Below are positions 17,903 to 26,007 of a stretch of 64,000 bases of DNA, one piece after another. The notes below the pieces were generated by a model. It had not been told where the DNA came from. It made no database searches and saw only the letters and a list, made by a program, of their open reading frames with translations. Position 1 is the stretch's first letter, and every line of letters starts with the position of its first letter. This stretch comes from Caulobacter sp. NIBR2454 (GTDB lineage: Bacteria; Pseudomonadota; Alphaproteobacteria; Caulobacterales; Caulobacteraceae): NCBI RefSeq assembly GCF_027474405.1, contig NZ_CP114871.1:1621001-1685000 (forward strand), read 5' to 3'. A program made the position numbers and the translations under genes.

Positions 17903-19023
17903 TGGCGGGCTCCCACGATGAGATCGGTGACCAGCCGCTCGCCCTCGGTGCGCGAGCCTTCCTCGCGGACGCCCAGGTTGGAGCGCCGCAGGGCGAGGCG
18001 CACCTGCTCCACGTCCGAATAGTTGTTGTGGCTGACGGTCGTGCGAAGCGAGCCGTCCGGCGTGAAGATCAGGCTTTCCAGCTGCGCCCCGTCGAGGTCT
18101 TCCAGCGCGGCGAACAGGGCCGCCGCCTGGGGGGCGAAGCCGTTGGAGTCTCGCTCCAGCTGGGCCAGGCGTTCGTCCACCTGAGCGACCGGGTCGGTGA
18201 TGGCGGGCGCGCCGGGTAGGGCGGCTGAAACCTGGCGGCGCGCATCGTTCCGCAGCACTGCCGCGCCGGCCTCGAAGCGCACGGCATGGGCGAGGGTGAG
18301 AAGAAGGGGGCTGGCCAGCAGCACCGCGCCCAGGATGGCTGCAAGCCGCCAGTCGCGCAGACGCACCGCACCGACGGCGCCCGCTTCGCCCTGTAGCAGG
18401 TTCACCCGCAGCTCGCCGAGGCCGTACAGGAAGGCGGCCTCGCGCTGGGCGTCATCCAGGTGGCGGACGGGTCGGTCGCCGATGATGTATTCCGCGGCGT
18501 CCGGTTCGCAGGTCGCCGCCAGATCACGGCCGGCGATCAGGGTCATGCTGTCCATGGTCGCAACCGACAGCTCATCGTCCTGCGGTGCGGGCAACATCAG
18601 GGCGTCGGGCACGATCGCGTCGGGTTGAAGACCATAGAGCCCCGCTTCCCCGCGCCAGGCCTGCAACGTCGCGTGGCTGACCGCGACGGCCAGCCTGCGG
18701 CCGTCCGTGTGCGGGCCGACGGCGATATGCAGGTTCTCCTGCGCGGCAAGTTGCTCTTCCATGAGCAGGCGGGCGGCGTTGCGCGCGGCCCCCTCCCGCG
18801 AAGGCGGCATCTGCAGCCAGCGGGCCGTGACCTGCTCGCCGGGAACGACCAGGACCACCCGGGCGCCGTCCAGCGGCAGGGGGTGGCCGACTTGCAGGAC
18901 GCCGCGCTGAAGGACGCGGCCGCCGTCGGCCAGGATGAAGGCGGGCGGCGCCTCGGGGCGGCGTCCGATGAACAGGAGCAGGGTGCGGATCGACATCTTG
19001 CTTTCGAGGGTCGAGCGGCTCAT
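17899..19023 (-). CDS. gspL: Type II secretion protein GspL
   Basis: 374 residues. The long cytoplasmic actin-like domain (about 1-225) would bind the ATPase GspE; a membrane helix near 228-248 (LAAILGAVLLASPLLLTLAH) is followed by a periplasmic domain that dimerises with GspM. The ATG overlaps the gspI stop by 4 bases. gspJ and gspK, which usually sit between gspI and gspL, are missing here and are found at 30.2-31.8 kb. Confidence 0.85.
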   Translation of the reverse strand: MSRSTLESKMSIRTLLLFIGRRPEAPPAFILADGGRVLQRGVLQVGHPLPLDGARVVLVVPGEQVTARWLQMPPSREGAARNAARLLMEEQLAAQENLHIAVGPHTDGRRLAVAVSHATLQAWRGEAGLYGLQPDAIVPDALMLPAPQDDELSVATMDSMTLIAGRDLAATCEPDAAEYIIGDRPVRHLDDAQREAAFLYGLGELRVNLLQGEAGAVGAVRLRDWRLAAILGAVLLASPLLLTLAHAVRFEAGAAVLRNDARRQVSAALPGAPAITDPVAQVDERLAQLERDSNGFAPQAAALFAALEDLDGAQLESLIFTPDGSLRTTVSHNNYSDVEQVRLALRRSNLGVREEGSRTEGERLVTDLIVGARQ

Positions 19024-19379
19024 CGCGCGCTCCTGAATACGGTGGCTTCGGCGACAGTGCGGTTGCGGGCCGACACGATGATGTCGGCGCGAAGAATGGC
19101 GGCGTCGGCGGTGCGGCTGATGCGTCGGGTCCAGCGCCAGTCCAGGCCGCCCTGTTTCTCGATCCCGCTGGTCGTGCCGACTGCTGGCGGACGGGGAGAG
19201 GTCAGGAAGGCGATCGCCTGGTTGTCGGCGACCACGCCCGCCAGGACGCGGGTCTCCAGACCGTGGGCGGAACGCGCGTTTTCGCTGGCGACATTGACCA
19301 AGGCCAGGGCCGCGAGGCTGAACACCGCCAGGGCGACCAGCAGCTCGATCAGGGTGAAGCCCTGTTCAGCGCGCCGCAT
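19020..19379 (-). CDS. gspI: Type II secretion minor pseudopilin GspI
   Basis: 119 residues from the ATG at 19379, preferred over an ATG 24 bases upstream because GGGGAGG lies 8 bases before it. The prepilin signature EQG-FTLIELLVALAVF, with Glu5, gives GspO cleavage after Gly7. GspI is part of the pseudopilus tip with GspH, GspJ and GspK. It overlaps gspH by 14 bases and gspL by 4. Confidence 0.85.
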   Translation of the reverse strand: MRRAEQGFTLIELLVALAVFSLAALALVNVASENARSAHGLETRVLAGVVADNQAIAFLTSPRPPAVGTTSGIEKQGGLDWRWTRRISRTADAAILRADIIVSARNRTVAEATVFRSAR

Positions 19380-19821
19380 CGAGGCGGACCTCCCCGGCTG
19401 CATCCACGGTCAGGGCCGCGCGGCGTCCTTCGCGCGCAAGCTGGATCGTGGCGGGCTCGGCGCCGCCCGTCGGATCGAACAATACACTGGCCTCGCTGGC
19501 GGAGGTGCCGTCGGCCCAGGTCTCGGTGCGGAACGTGCGGCCGTCCAGCGGCGCCCACGCGCCTGCGTTCCAACGTTCGAAGCTGTAGCCCTGTGCGGTG
19601 ATGCGGGCGCGGATCGGGCGGTTGCTGACCAGCGCTTCTTCCTGGGCCAGGCGCAGGCGCGCGCCCAGGCGCTCGGCCTCGGTGGACAGGCGCGGCGACA
19701 GATCGGGCGCGGTCATGACCACGACGCTGCCCAGCAGGCCGATGATCACGATCACGACCAGCAGCTCGACCAGGGTGAAGCCGTCGGCCCGGCCCGCGTC
19801 ACCAGTTGCCGATGTCCGCAT
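19366..19821 (-). CDS. gspH: Type II secretion minor pseudopilin GspH
   Basis: 151 residues. Prepilin leader ending RADG, cleavage before FTLVELLVVIVIIGLLG; the mature domain includes LRLAQEEALVSNRPIRARI, as in GspH. It links the GspG shaft to the tip complex. It overlaps gspG by 23 bases and gspI by 14, a tightly packed operon. Confidence 0.87.
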   Translation of the reverse strand: MRTSATGDAGRADGFTLVELLVVIVIIGLLGSVVVMTAPDLSPRLSTEAERLGARLRLAQEEALVSNRPIRARITAQGYSFERWNAGAWAPLDGRTFRTETWADGTSASEASVLFDPTGGAEPATIQLAREGRRAALTVDAAGEVRLDAAR

Positions 19822-20239
19822 TCTCGCCCTCGCCGCCCTTCGCGCCGTCCGCGCCGAAGGAATAGATGTCGATCCGCCCGTGTTCGCCGGGGAAGGCGTA
19901 CTGATAGGGCGCGCCCCAGGGGTCCTGCGGCAGTCGGCGGATATAGCCGCCTTCGCGATAGCGGTCGGGCCGCGCCAGGTCGGCCGGCGGGGCCGTGAGG
20001 GCGGCCAGCCCCTGCTGGTTGGTGGGGAAGGCGAAGTTGTCGAGGCGATAGGTCTCCACCGCCTGCTCCAGCACCGAAACGTCGGCGCGGGCTTTCTCGC
20101 GCATGGCCTTGTCCTGACTGGGCAGGACGTTGACCATCACCACCGTGGCCAGAAGGCCGATGATGACGATGACGACCATCAGCTCCACCAGGGTGAAGCC
20201 TTGCTCGCGGGCGGGGCGGGTCTTGCGGGTCTTGGTCAT
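19799..20239 (-). CDS. gspG: Type II secretion major pseudopilin GspG
   Basis: 146 residues. Leader ending REQG, then FTLVELMVVIVIIGLLATVV; the body has the GspG landmarks NQQGLAALT, RLPQDPWGAPYQY and a C-terminal SFGADGAKGGEGENADIGNW calcium-site region. It polymerises into the pseudopilus that pushes substrates through GspD. Gap to gspF 9 bp. Confidence 0.95.
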   Translation of the reverse strand: MTKTRKTRPAREQGFTLVELMVVIVIIGLLATVVMVNVLPSQDKAMREKARADVSVLEQAVETYRLDNFAFPTNQQGLAALTAPPADLARPDRYREGGYIRRLPQDPWGAPYQYAFPGEHGRIDIYSFGADGAKGGEGENADIGNW

Positions 20240-20248
20240 GATGGGCTC

Positions 20249-21457
20249 CTAGCCGGCGGCGAGGGTGTTGATCTGCAGGATGGGAAGCAGGATCGACAGC
20301 ACGATCAGGGCGACCAGCGCGCCCATGATCACGATGATCGCCGGCTCCAGAAGGCTCAGCGCCATGGCGGTGAAGGTGTTGAACTCGCGCTCCAGGTACT
20401 CGCTGGCGCGCGAAAGCATGGTCTCCAGGCGGCCGCTGCCTTCGCCGCTGGCGGTCATGTAGACCAGGATCGGCGGGAAGACGCCGACCCGCTTCATGGC
20501 GGCGGACAAGCTGCCGCCCTCGCGGATCTGGGTCGCCATGTCCTGGGTCGCCGCGCGCAGGACGCGGTTCTGCACGGTGGCGGCGGTGATCGTCAGCCCC
20601 TCCAGCACAGGCAGGCCGCTGGCCACCATGGTCGATAGGGTCCGCGCCAACTGCGAGGCGTGAAGATCGCGGATCAATCGGCCGATCAGGGGCGTGGCCA
20701 GGATGGTCCGATCGACCGAAAGCCGAAATCCAGGGCGCTCCAGCGCCTTGGTGAAGACCAGGCCGCCGACGGCCAGGATCGCCAGGATCGCCAGCCCCCA
20801 GTGACGCATCAGGTCGGAGACGGCGATCACCATGCGCGTCAGCAGCGGCAGGCTCTGGCCCATGGAGTCAAACTGATCCACGACCTTGGGCACCACGAAG
20901 GTCATCAGCGCGATCACCACGACCATGGCCACCAGTGCCAGCATGGCGGGATAGACCATGGCCGTGACCACCTTGGCGCGGGCCTGCTGATCGCGTTCCA
21001 GAAGATCGGCGAGGCGGTCGAGGATCGATGGCAGGGCGCCGGAGCTTTCGCCAGCGGCGATCATGGCCCGGTAAAGCGGCGGGAACCCCTTGCCCTGTCG
21101 GGTCATGGCCTCGGAGAGCGACTGGCCCTCCATCACCCCCGCGTGGACCGCCAGAAGGGTGCGGCGCACGATCGGCTTTTCGGCCTGCAGGGCGATGGTC
21201 CGCAGGGCTTCCTCCAGCGGGGCGACGGCGGTGACCGTGGCGAGCTGGCGGGTGATCAGCGAAAGATCACGTCCGCTGAGCCGTGGCGAAAACAGGCTGG
21301 CCGGCGCGGCCTGGCGTCCTGACGACGGTGTCAGTTTCAGGGGCGTGAGGCCGCGCGCCTCAAGGTCGCGCCGGGCGTCGGCCTCGTCCGGCGCGGAAAC
21401 CGATCCGTTTCGCGTCCGCCCGCGCCCGTCCATGGCGATGTAGTCAAAGGCGGCCAT
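20249..21457 (-). CDS. gspF: Type II secretion inner-membrane platform protein GspF
   Basis: 402 residues, usual length. Two repeated cytoplasmic helical domains (about 60-180 and 270-370) and three membrane helices (near 168-192, 220-240 and 372-395). Motifs MIAAGESSGALPSILDRLA and MTASGEGSGRLETMLSRAS are the paired GspF/PilC signatures. It couples the ATPase GspE to pseudopilus assembly. One base separates it from gspE. Confidence 0.95.
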   Translation of the reverse strand: MAAFDYIAMDGRGRTRNGSVSAPDEADARRDLEARGLTPLKLTPSSGRQAAPASLFSPRLSGRDLSLITRQLATVTAVAPLEEALRTIALQAEKPIVRRTLLAVHAGVMEGQSLSEAMTRQGKGFPPLYRAMIAAGESSGALPSILDRLADLLERDQQARAKVVTAMVYPAMLALVAMVVVIALMTFVVPKVVDQFDSMGQSLPLLTRMVIAVSDLMRHWGLAILAILAVGGLVFTKALERPGFRLSVDRTILATPLIGRLIRDLHASQLARTLSTMVASGLPVLEGLTITAATVQNRVLRAATQDMATQIREGGSLSAAMKRVGVFPPILVYMTASGEGSGRLETMLSRASEYLEREFNTFTAMALSLLEPAIIVIMGALVALIVLSILLPILQINTLAAG

Positions 21458-21458
21458 G

Positions 21459-22937
21459 TCAGGCCGAATCCTGCCGGGTGACGCGGATCGCTTCCTCGAC
21501 GGTGGTCAGGCCCTCGGCGACATAGGTCCTCATGGCGCTGCGCAGGGTAGCCCGCTTCTTGAAGGCGACTTCTGCGAGGGCGGTCTCATCGGCGCCTTCG
21601 CCGATCATCCGCCGGATGCGGTCGTTGATTTTGGCCACTTCATAGACGCCGATCCGGCCCGAGTACCCTGCGCCGTTGCATTGCGGGCAGCCGACCGCGC
21701 GATAGAGGCGGTGGCCCACCTTAACGCCCGCCAGCTCGGCCTCTGCCTCATCGGCGGGATGGGCTTCACGGCAATGGGGACACAGGCGGCGGACCAAGCG
21801 CTGGGCCATGATCAGGCGCAGGGTGGAGCCCAGCAGGAACGGCTCGATACCCATATCGCGCAGACGCGTCACCGCGCCGACCGCATCATTGGTGTGGACC
21901 GTGGACAGCACGAGGTGGCCGGTCAGGCTGGCCTGGACCGCGATCTGCGCCGTCTCCGGGTCGCGGATTTCACCGACCATGACCACGTCCGGGTCCTGGC
22001 GCAGGATGGCCCGCAGACCCGCAGCGAAGGTCATGCCGACCTTGGTGTTGACCTGGGTCTGGCCGAGGCCCGGCACGGCGTACTCGACCGGGTCCTCGAT
22101 GGTCAGGATGTTGCGGGTGGCGTCGTTCAACAGGCGAAGACCGGCGTACAGCGTCGTCGTCTTGCCCGAGCCGGTCGGCCCGGTGACCAGGATGATGCCG
22201 TTCGGCTCCTGCAGCGCCTCGCGCAGCATGCCCAGAGCCTCGGGCGACATGCCCAGCTGTTCCAGCTCGAGCCCGGCCTGATCCTTGTCGAGCAGGCGCA
22301 TGACCACCCGCTCGCCGGCGCGGGCGGGCAGGGTGGAGACGCGCACGTCCAGCGAACGACCGCCCATGGTCAGCGAGATGCGCCCATCCTGCGGCACGCG
22401 ACGCTCGGCGATGTCCAGGCGGGCCATGACCTTCACTCGCGACACCAGCAAGGGTGAAAGCCGCGGCGACAGATTGAGCATCTCGCGCAGCACGCCGTCG
22501 ATGCGGAAACGCACCAGCAGAGCCGCCTCGTAAGGCTCCAGATGGATGTCCGAGGCGCCCAGGCGCGCGGCCTCGGCGATTACCCCGTTGATCAGGCGGA
22601 TCACCGGCGCGTCGTTGTGGGTGTCCAGCAGGTCGGCGGCGGCGGGCAGGTCGCCGGCCAGGCCTTCCAGCCCGCCGGGAAGGTCGAAATCGCCTGTCGA
22701 GCCGCCCAGTTCGCCAGCCGCGTAGGTGTGCGACAGTTGCCGGTCGAACTCGTCCTGAGCCAGGCGCGTAATCTTCAACGGCCGGCCCAGGGCGCGGCGG
22801 GCCTCGGCCAGCGCCATGGGATCGGCGCCCTCCCGCAGGCCCACATGGGCGTGCTCATCCAGGCCCAGCAGAACCACGCCGTGCTGGCGGGCGAACCGGT
22901 AGGCCAGGGCGGGCGAGGGGGCGGATTCGTCGATCAT
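21459..22937 (-). CDS. gspE: Type II secretion ATPase GspE
   Basis: 492 residues. An N-terminal domain that would bind GspL is followed by the ATPase core with Walker A TGPTGSGKTTTLYAG, an Asp box (LTIEDPVEY), Walker B (VVMVGEIRDPETA) and a His box (HLVLSTVHTNDA). The tetracysteine zinc motif (CPHC ... CPQC) typical of GspE is intact. It powers pseudopilus cycles. Overlaps gspD by 4 bases. Confidence 0.95.
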   Translation of the reverse strand: MIDESAPSPALAYRFARQHGVVLLGLDEHAHVGLREGADPMALAEARRALGRPLKITRLAQDEFDRQLSHTYAAGELGGSTGDFDLPGGLEGLAGDLPAAADLLDTHNDAPVIRLINGVIAEAARLGASDIHLEPYEAALLVRFRIDGVLREMLNLSPRLSPLLVSRVKVMARLDIAERRVPQDGRISLTMGGRSLDVRVSTLPARAGERVVMRLLDKDQAGLELEQLGMSPEALGMLREALQEPNGIILVTGPTGSGKTTTLYAGLRLLNDATRNILTIEDPVEYAVPGLGQTQVNTKVGMTFAAGLRAILRQDPDVVMVGEIRDPETAQIAVQASLTGHLVLSTVHTNDAVGAVTRLRDMGIEPFLLGSTLRLIMAQRLVRRLCPHCREAHPADEAEAELAGVKVGHRLYRAVGCPQCNGAGYSGRIGVYEVAKINDRIRRMIGEGADETALAEVAFKKRATLRSAMRTYVAEGLTTVEEAIRVTRQDSA

Positions 22938-24991
22938 GACGCCGGCTGGACAGGTTGCGCCGCGGCGGGCGGCGCGATCTGCATGTACTCGCGAACCATC
23001 GCGTCGAGATCGGTCTCGACCTCGCCCTTGCGCACGCCTTGCTGATCGCGGACGTAGCCATAGCGCGCGGCGGTGGCGGCGCGGGCGTCGGCGGCCGTCT
23101 TTATGATGCGGGGACGGATGAAGACCATCAGGTTGGTCTTGCCGCCCTCGCGCGCCTTGGACCGAAACAGCGCGCCCAGGCCCGGCACATCGCCCAGGAT
23201 CGGAGTCCGGTCGACCGAGACGCGCTCGTTCTGATCCAGCAGGCCGCCCAGGACGATGATGTCGCCGTCGTCCGCGAGTACGGTGGTCTCGATCTCGCGC
23301 TTGTTGAACACCAGTTCGTCCGACCCGGCGGCCACGGGCCCCGCGACGCTGGAGACTTCCTGGCGCAGGAACAGGGTGACGGCCCCGCCGGCGTTGATCT
23401 GCGGACGGACCTTCAGCTCGATGCCGACATTCTGGCGCTGCACGGTGCGGAAGGGGTTGGTGTTGGAATCGCCCAGCACCTCGCCCGTGGTCACTGGAAC
23501 TTCCTGGCCGACCAGGATCGAGGCTTCCTGATTGTCCAGCGTCATGATCGACGGCGTCGACAGCAGGTTCGACTTGGTGTCGCTCTTCACCGCGTTGACG
23601 ATGAAACCGAACAGCGCGTCGTCGCCGATCCGCCCCGCGCCGCCCGTGATCATGCCGGTCGTATTGGCCAGGGCGTCCAACGCGGCGGCGCGCAGGGTGG
23701 TGAGAGCTGTTGAGTCCTCCGGCAACACGTTGTTCGCCGCCGCCGCGCCGGCCAGCCCCAACAGGCTGGGCGCGCCGTTGGTGAAGTTGTTGCCCACGAA
23801 CGGAATGGCGGAACCGTTGGTGCCGGCCAGGGCGAACTGTACGCCAAGGCGCTTGGCGGTTTCGTCGGACACTTCGACCACCACGGCCTCGACCAGCACC
23901 TGTTCACGGCGCACGTCCAACTGGCGGATCACTTCGGCCAGCATCTGCTGGGTCTGGGCGTCGGCGGAGATGACCAGGGCGTTGGCGCCAGCGAAGCGGG
24001 CGATGTTGGCGGGGCGTGCGCCGTTCACGGCGGTGGGCCGCACGGTCGCGGCCTGCGCCGTTTCCTGGCTAGGGGCAGGACCGGTGGAGGTCCCCGAGGT
24101 CGTGCTGGTTGTGGTCGTTGAGGTCGAAGCCTGACCCACCAGCTGCTGCAGCATGGGAACTAACTGCTCGGCGCTCGCGTGCTGGAGGCGGACCACCCGG
24201 ACGTCGCCGTTGGACTGGGCGCGACGGTCGAGGTCGGTGATCACAGGGCGCAGGCGGGTTATGATGTCCGCGTCGCCGCGCAGCACCAGGCTGTTGCTGC
24301 TCTCGACCACCAGGACCGACATCAGCGCGTTGCGGGCGTTGCTTTCCTCGCCCGGCGCCTTGAGCAGGTCGTTGACGACACCCGCCATTTCGCGCGCCGA
24401 CATGCTGCGCAGAGTGATGGTTTCGATGACGCTGCGGTCCTGATCGATCTGGCCGATCAGGGCGCGGATGCGGCCCAGATTATCGGCATAGTCCGCGACC
24501 ACCAGGGTGTTGCTGCGACGACCGGCGGTCACCACGCCCTGGGCGCCGATCAAAGGCTTGAGAGTCTCGGCGGCCGCGTCGGCGTCGATGTTGCGAAGGC
24601 GGAAGACGTGGGTTGTGAAGCCCTGGCCGCTTGAACCCAGGCTCGACGGCTGGGTCGCAGCTCCCTGTTCCGGCGCGATGCGATAGGCCCCGCCGCCGGC
24701 GGGGATCGCTACTAGCCCGTTGGCGCGCAGGGTCGAGAGCAGGACTTCGAACAGCTCCGTCTTCGATAGTGGTTCCTGGCTGGCGATACTCACCTTGCCG
24801 CTGACGCGAGGGTCGATGATGAACGTGCGGCCCGTGGCCCGAGCGACGTCCTGGATAAAGACGCGAATGTCGGCGTCCTGAAGATTGAGGACCTGCGATT
24901 GGGCGAGGGCGGGGCCGGTCGCGAGCGGACCGAACGCCATGACGCCGACGGCGGCGCTGATGAGGAGTCTTTTCACGGTGTCTCTGTTCAC
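22934..24991 (-). CDS. gspD: Type II secretion outer-membrane secretin GspD
   Basis: 685 residues. Signal peptide to about residue 30 (GPALAQ), then N0-N3 periplasmic domains with a Ser/Thr-rich insert (STSTTTTSTTSGTST), and the secretin core (VPVTTGEVLGDSNTNPFRTV; ETTVLADDGDIIVLGGLL; VPGLGALFR). It forms the outer-membrane channel. No lipobox is present, so targeting would need a pilotin encoded elsewhere or self-insertion. Overlaps gspC and gspE by 4 bases. Confidence 0.95.
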   Translation of the reverse strand: MNRDTVKRLLISAAVGVMAFGPLATGPALAQSQVLNLQDADIRVFIQDVARATGRTFIIDPRVSGKVSIASQEPLSKTELFEVLLSTLRANGLVAIPAGGGAYRIAPEQGAATQPSSLGSSGQGFTTHVFRLRNIDADAAAETLKPLIGAQGVVTAGRRSNTLVVADYADNLGRIRALIGQIDQDRSVIETITLRSMSAREMAGVVNDLLKAPGEESNARNALMSVLVVESSNSLVLRGDADIITRLRPVITDLDRRAQSNGDVRVVRLQHASAEQLVPMLQQLVGQASTSTTTTSTTSGTSTGPAPSQETAQAATVRPTAVNGARPANIARFAGANALVISADAQTQQMLAEVIRQLDVRREQVLVEAVVVEVSDETAKRLGVQFALAGTNGSAIPFVGNNFTNGAPSLLGLAGAAAANNVLPEDSTALTTLRAAALDALANTTGMITGGAGRIGDDALFGFIVNAVKSDTKSNLLSTPSIMTLDNQEASILVGQEVPVTTGEVLGDSNTNPFRTVQRQNVGIELKVRPQINAGGAVTLFLRQEVSSVAGPVAAGSDELVFNKREIETTVLADDGDIIVLGGLLDQNERVSVDRTPILGDVPGLGALFRSKAREGGKTNLMVFIRPRIIKTAADARAATAARYGYVRDQQGVRKGEVETDLDAMVREYMQIAPPAAAQPVQPAS

Positions 24992-25764
24992 TGGGGACGC
25001 GCCCGGGTGGTGAAGGTCTTGCCGCCTCGCTCGAAGCGAATCTCGGCTTCGCCGCCGGACATCAGGGATTGACCGGCCTCGGCTACGCGGCCGCCGGAAG
25101 TGAGTTCCTGGCCATTGATCGACAGCACCACATCGCCCGGCTGCAGGCCGGCTCCGGAGAACGCCGCGCCGGCGCCGGAGGCGGGGACGGCGAAACCGAC
25201 GATGCCGCCGTCACGCACGTGCGGTTGTAGAATGGAGGCGATCGGCGCATCCGCCGGGGGAGGCGGCGGTTGCGTCGGCGCGACGACGCCGGCGCCTGTC
25301 GGCGCGGGGAAGCCGATCCGCAGGCGCGATGCGCCGTCGGCGAGAATGACATGGTCGGGGGCGATACGGGTCAGCCGCGCACCGCCGGGCAGAGTATCCC
25401 CAACGGCATAGGAAGCCTGGATTCCGTCCGACCCGGCCAGGATCGCCGAGCCGCGGCCCGCGCCATCGGTGCGCACCCCGAACAGCTGGTAGCCGCCCGA
25501 AGGGGAGGCCGGCGCATCGAGGCTCAGTGTCGGCGCACCCGCGCGGAAGAAGGGATCAAAGCGCGCCAGAACCGTGAGGTCGCGCGGCGCGTTCGCTAGA
25601 GACGAGGGAGACGGCGCATCACCGATCGGACCCAGCGGCGTGGCCAGCGCCCACGCCAGTCGAGCGGCCTGGATAGCCACGGCGGCGACAAGCACGATCT
25701 CGGCGGTTCGACGCAACGCGGCCGGATCGGCGCGACGCTCGAACAAAGCCCAACCTCTGAACAC
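24988..25764 (-). CDS. gspC: Type II secretion protein GspC
   Basis: 258 residues from the GTG at 25764. The frame is open upstream to 25884, but AGAGG lies 8 bases before the GTG and the predicted product begins as GspC proteins do: short cytoplasmic start, membrane helix near residues 23-42, a homology region (FDPFFRAG; YQLFGVRTDG) and a C-terminal PDZ domain (GLQPGDVVLSINGQ). GspC connects the inner platform to GspD and helps choose substrates. First gene of the ten-gene operon. Confidence 0.88.
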   Translation of the reverse strand: MFRGWALFERRADPAALRRTAEIVLVAAVAIQAARLAWALATPLGPIGDAPSPSSLANAPRDLTVLARFDPFFRAGAPTLSLDAPASPSGGYQLFGVRTDGAGRGSAILAGSDGIQASYAVGDTLPGGARLTRIAPDHVILADGASRLRIGFPAPTGAGVVAPTQPPPPPADAPIASILQPHVRDGGIVGFAVPASGAGAAFSGAGLQPGDVVLSINGQELTSGGRVAEAGQSLMSGGEAEIRFERGGKTFTTRARPQ

Positions 25765-25809
25765 GTGGAACCTCTGCCCCGGGAGTTCGCCGAGTTGCCC
25801 GGCGCGGGA

Positions 25810-25843
25810 CCTATACGACGCATGCAAGACAGGTATGTGACGG
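25810..25843 (-). promoter_or_regulatory. Candidate Pho box and -10 of the gspC operon
   Basis: Read on the minus strand: 11-bp units CCGTCACATAC (25843-25833) and CTGTCTTGCAT (25832-25822), a 6-bp spacer, then TATAGG (25815-25810). Both units carry GTC at positions 3-5, and the 22 + 6 + hexamer geometry is the same as in the E. coli phoA promoter. The predicted start lies about 39 bases before the gspC GTG. No usual -35 is present, as expected for a PhoB-activated promoter. Confidence 0.5.
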
Positions 25844-25877
25844 TCGGGCGTCCGGACGTCTGCGGACTTACGCACAG

Positions 25878-25920
25878 GCGTCATAAATGCGTTGAAACAG
25901 CGTCACACTACTCCGCTACC
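25878..25920 (+). promoter_or_regulatory. Candidate Pho box and promoter of the lipoprotein-receptor-gspJK unit
   Basis: Three adjacent 11-bp units, GCGTCATAAAT (25878-25888), GCGTTGAAACA (25889-25899) and GCGTCACACTA (25900-25910), are followed after 4 bp by GCTACC (25915-25920). A -35-like TTGAAA (25892-25897) lies 17 bp before it, within the repeats. All three units start GCGT; the first and third keep the GTCA core of PhoB boxes. The lipoprotein ATG is 88 bp downstream of the hexamer. Confidence 0.5.
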
Positions 25921-26007
25921 CCTGCCGAGAAGCTGAGGGGGATAGGGTCGAGCAACATGTGTTGCGCGTCTCCCCGCCTTCATTTGTCTCATACGCGGGA
26001 GAGCGGC

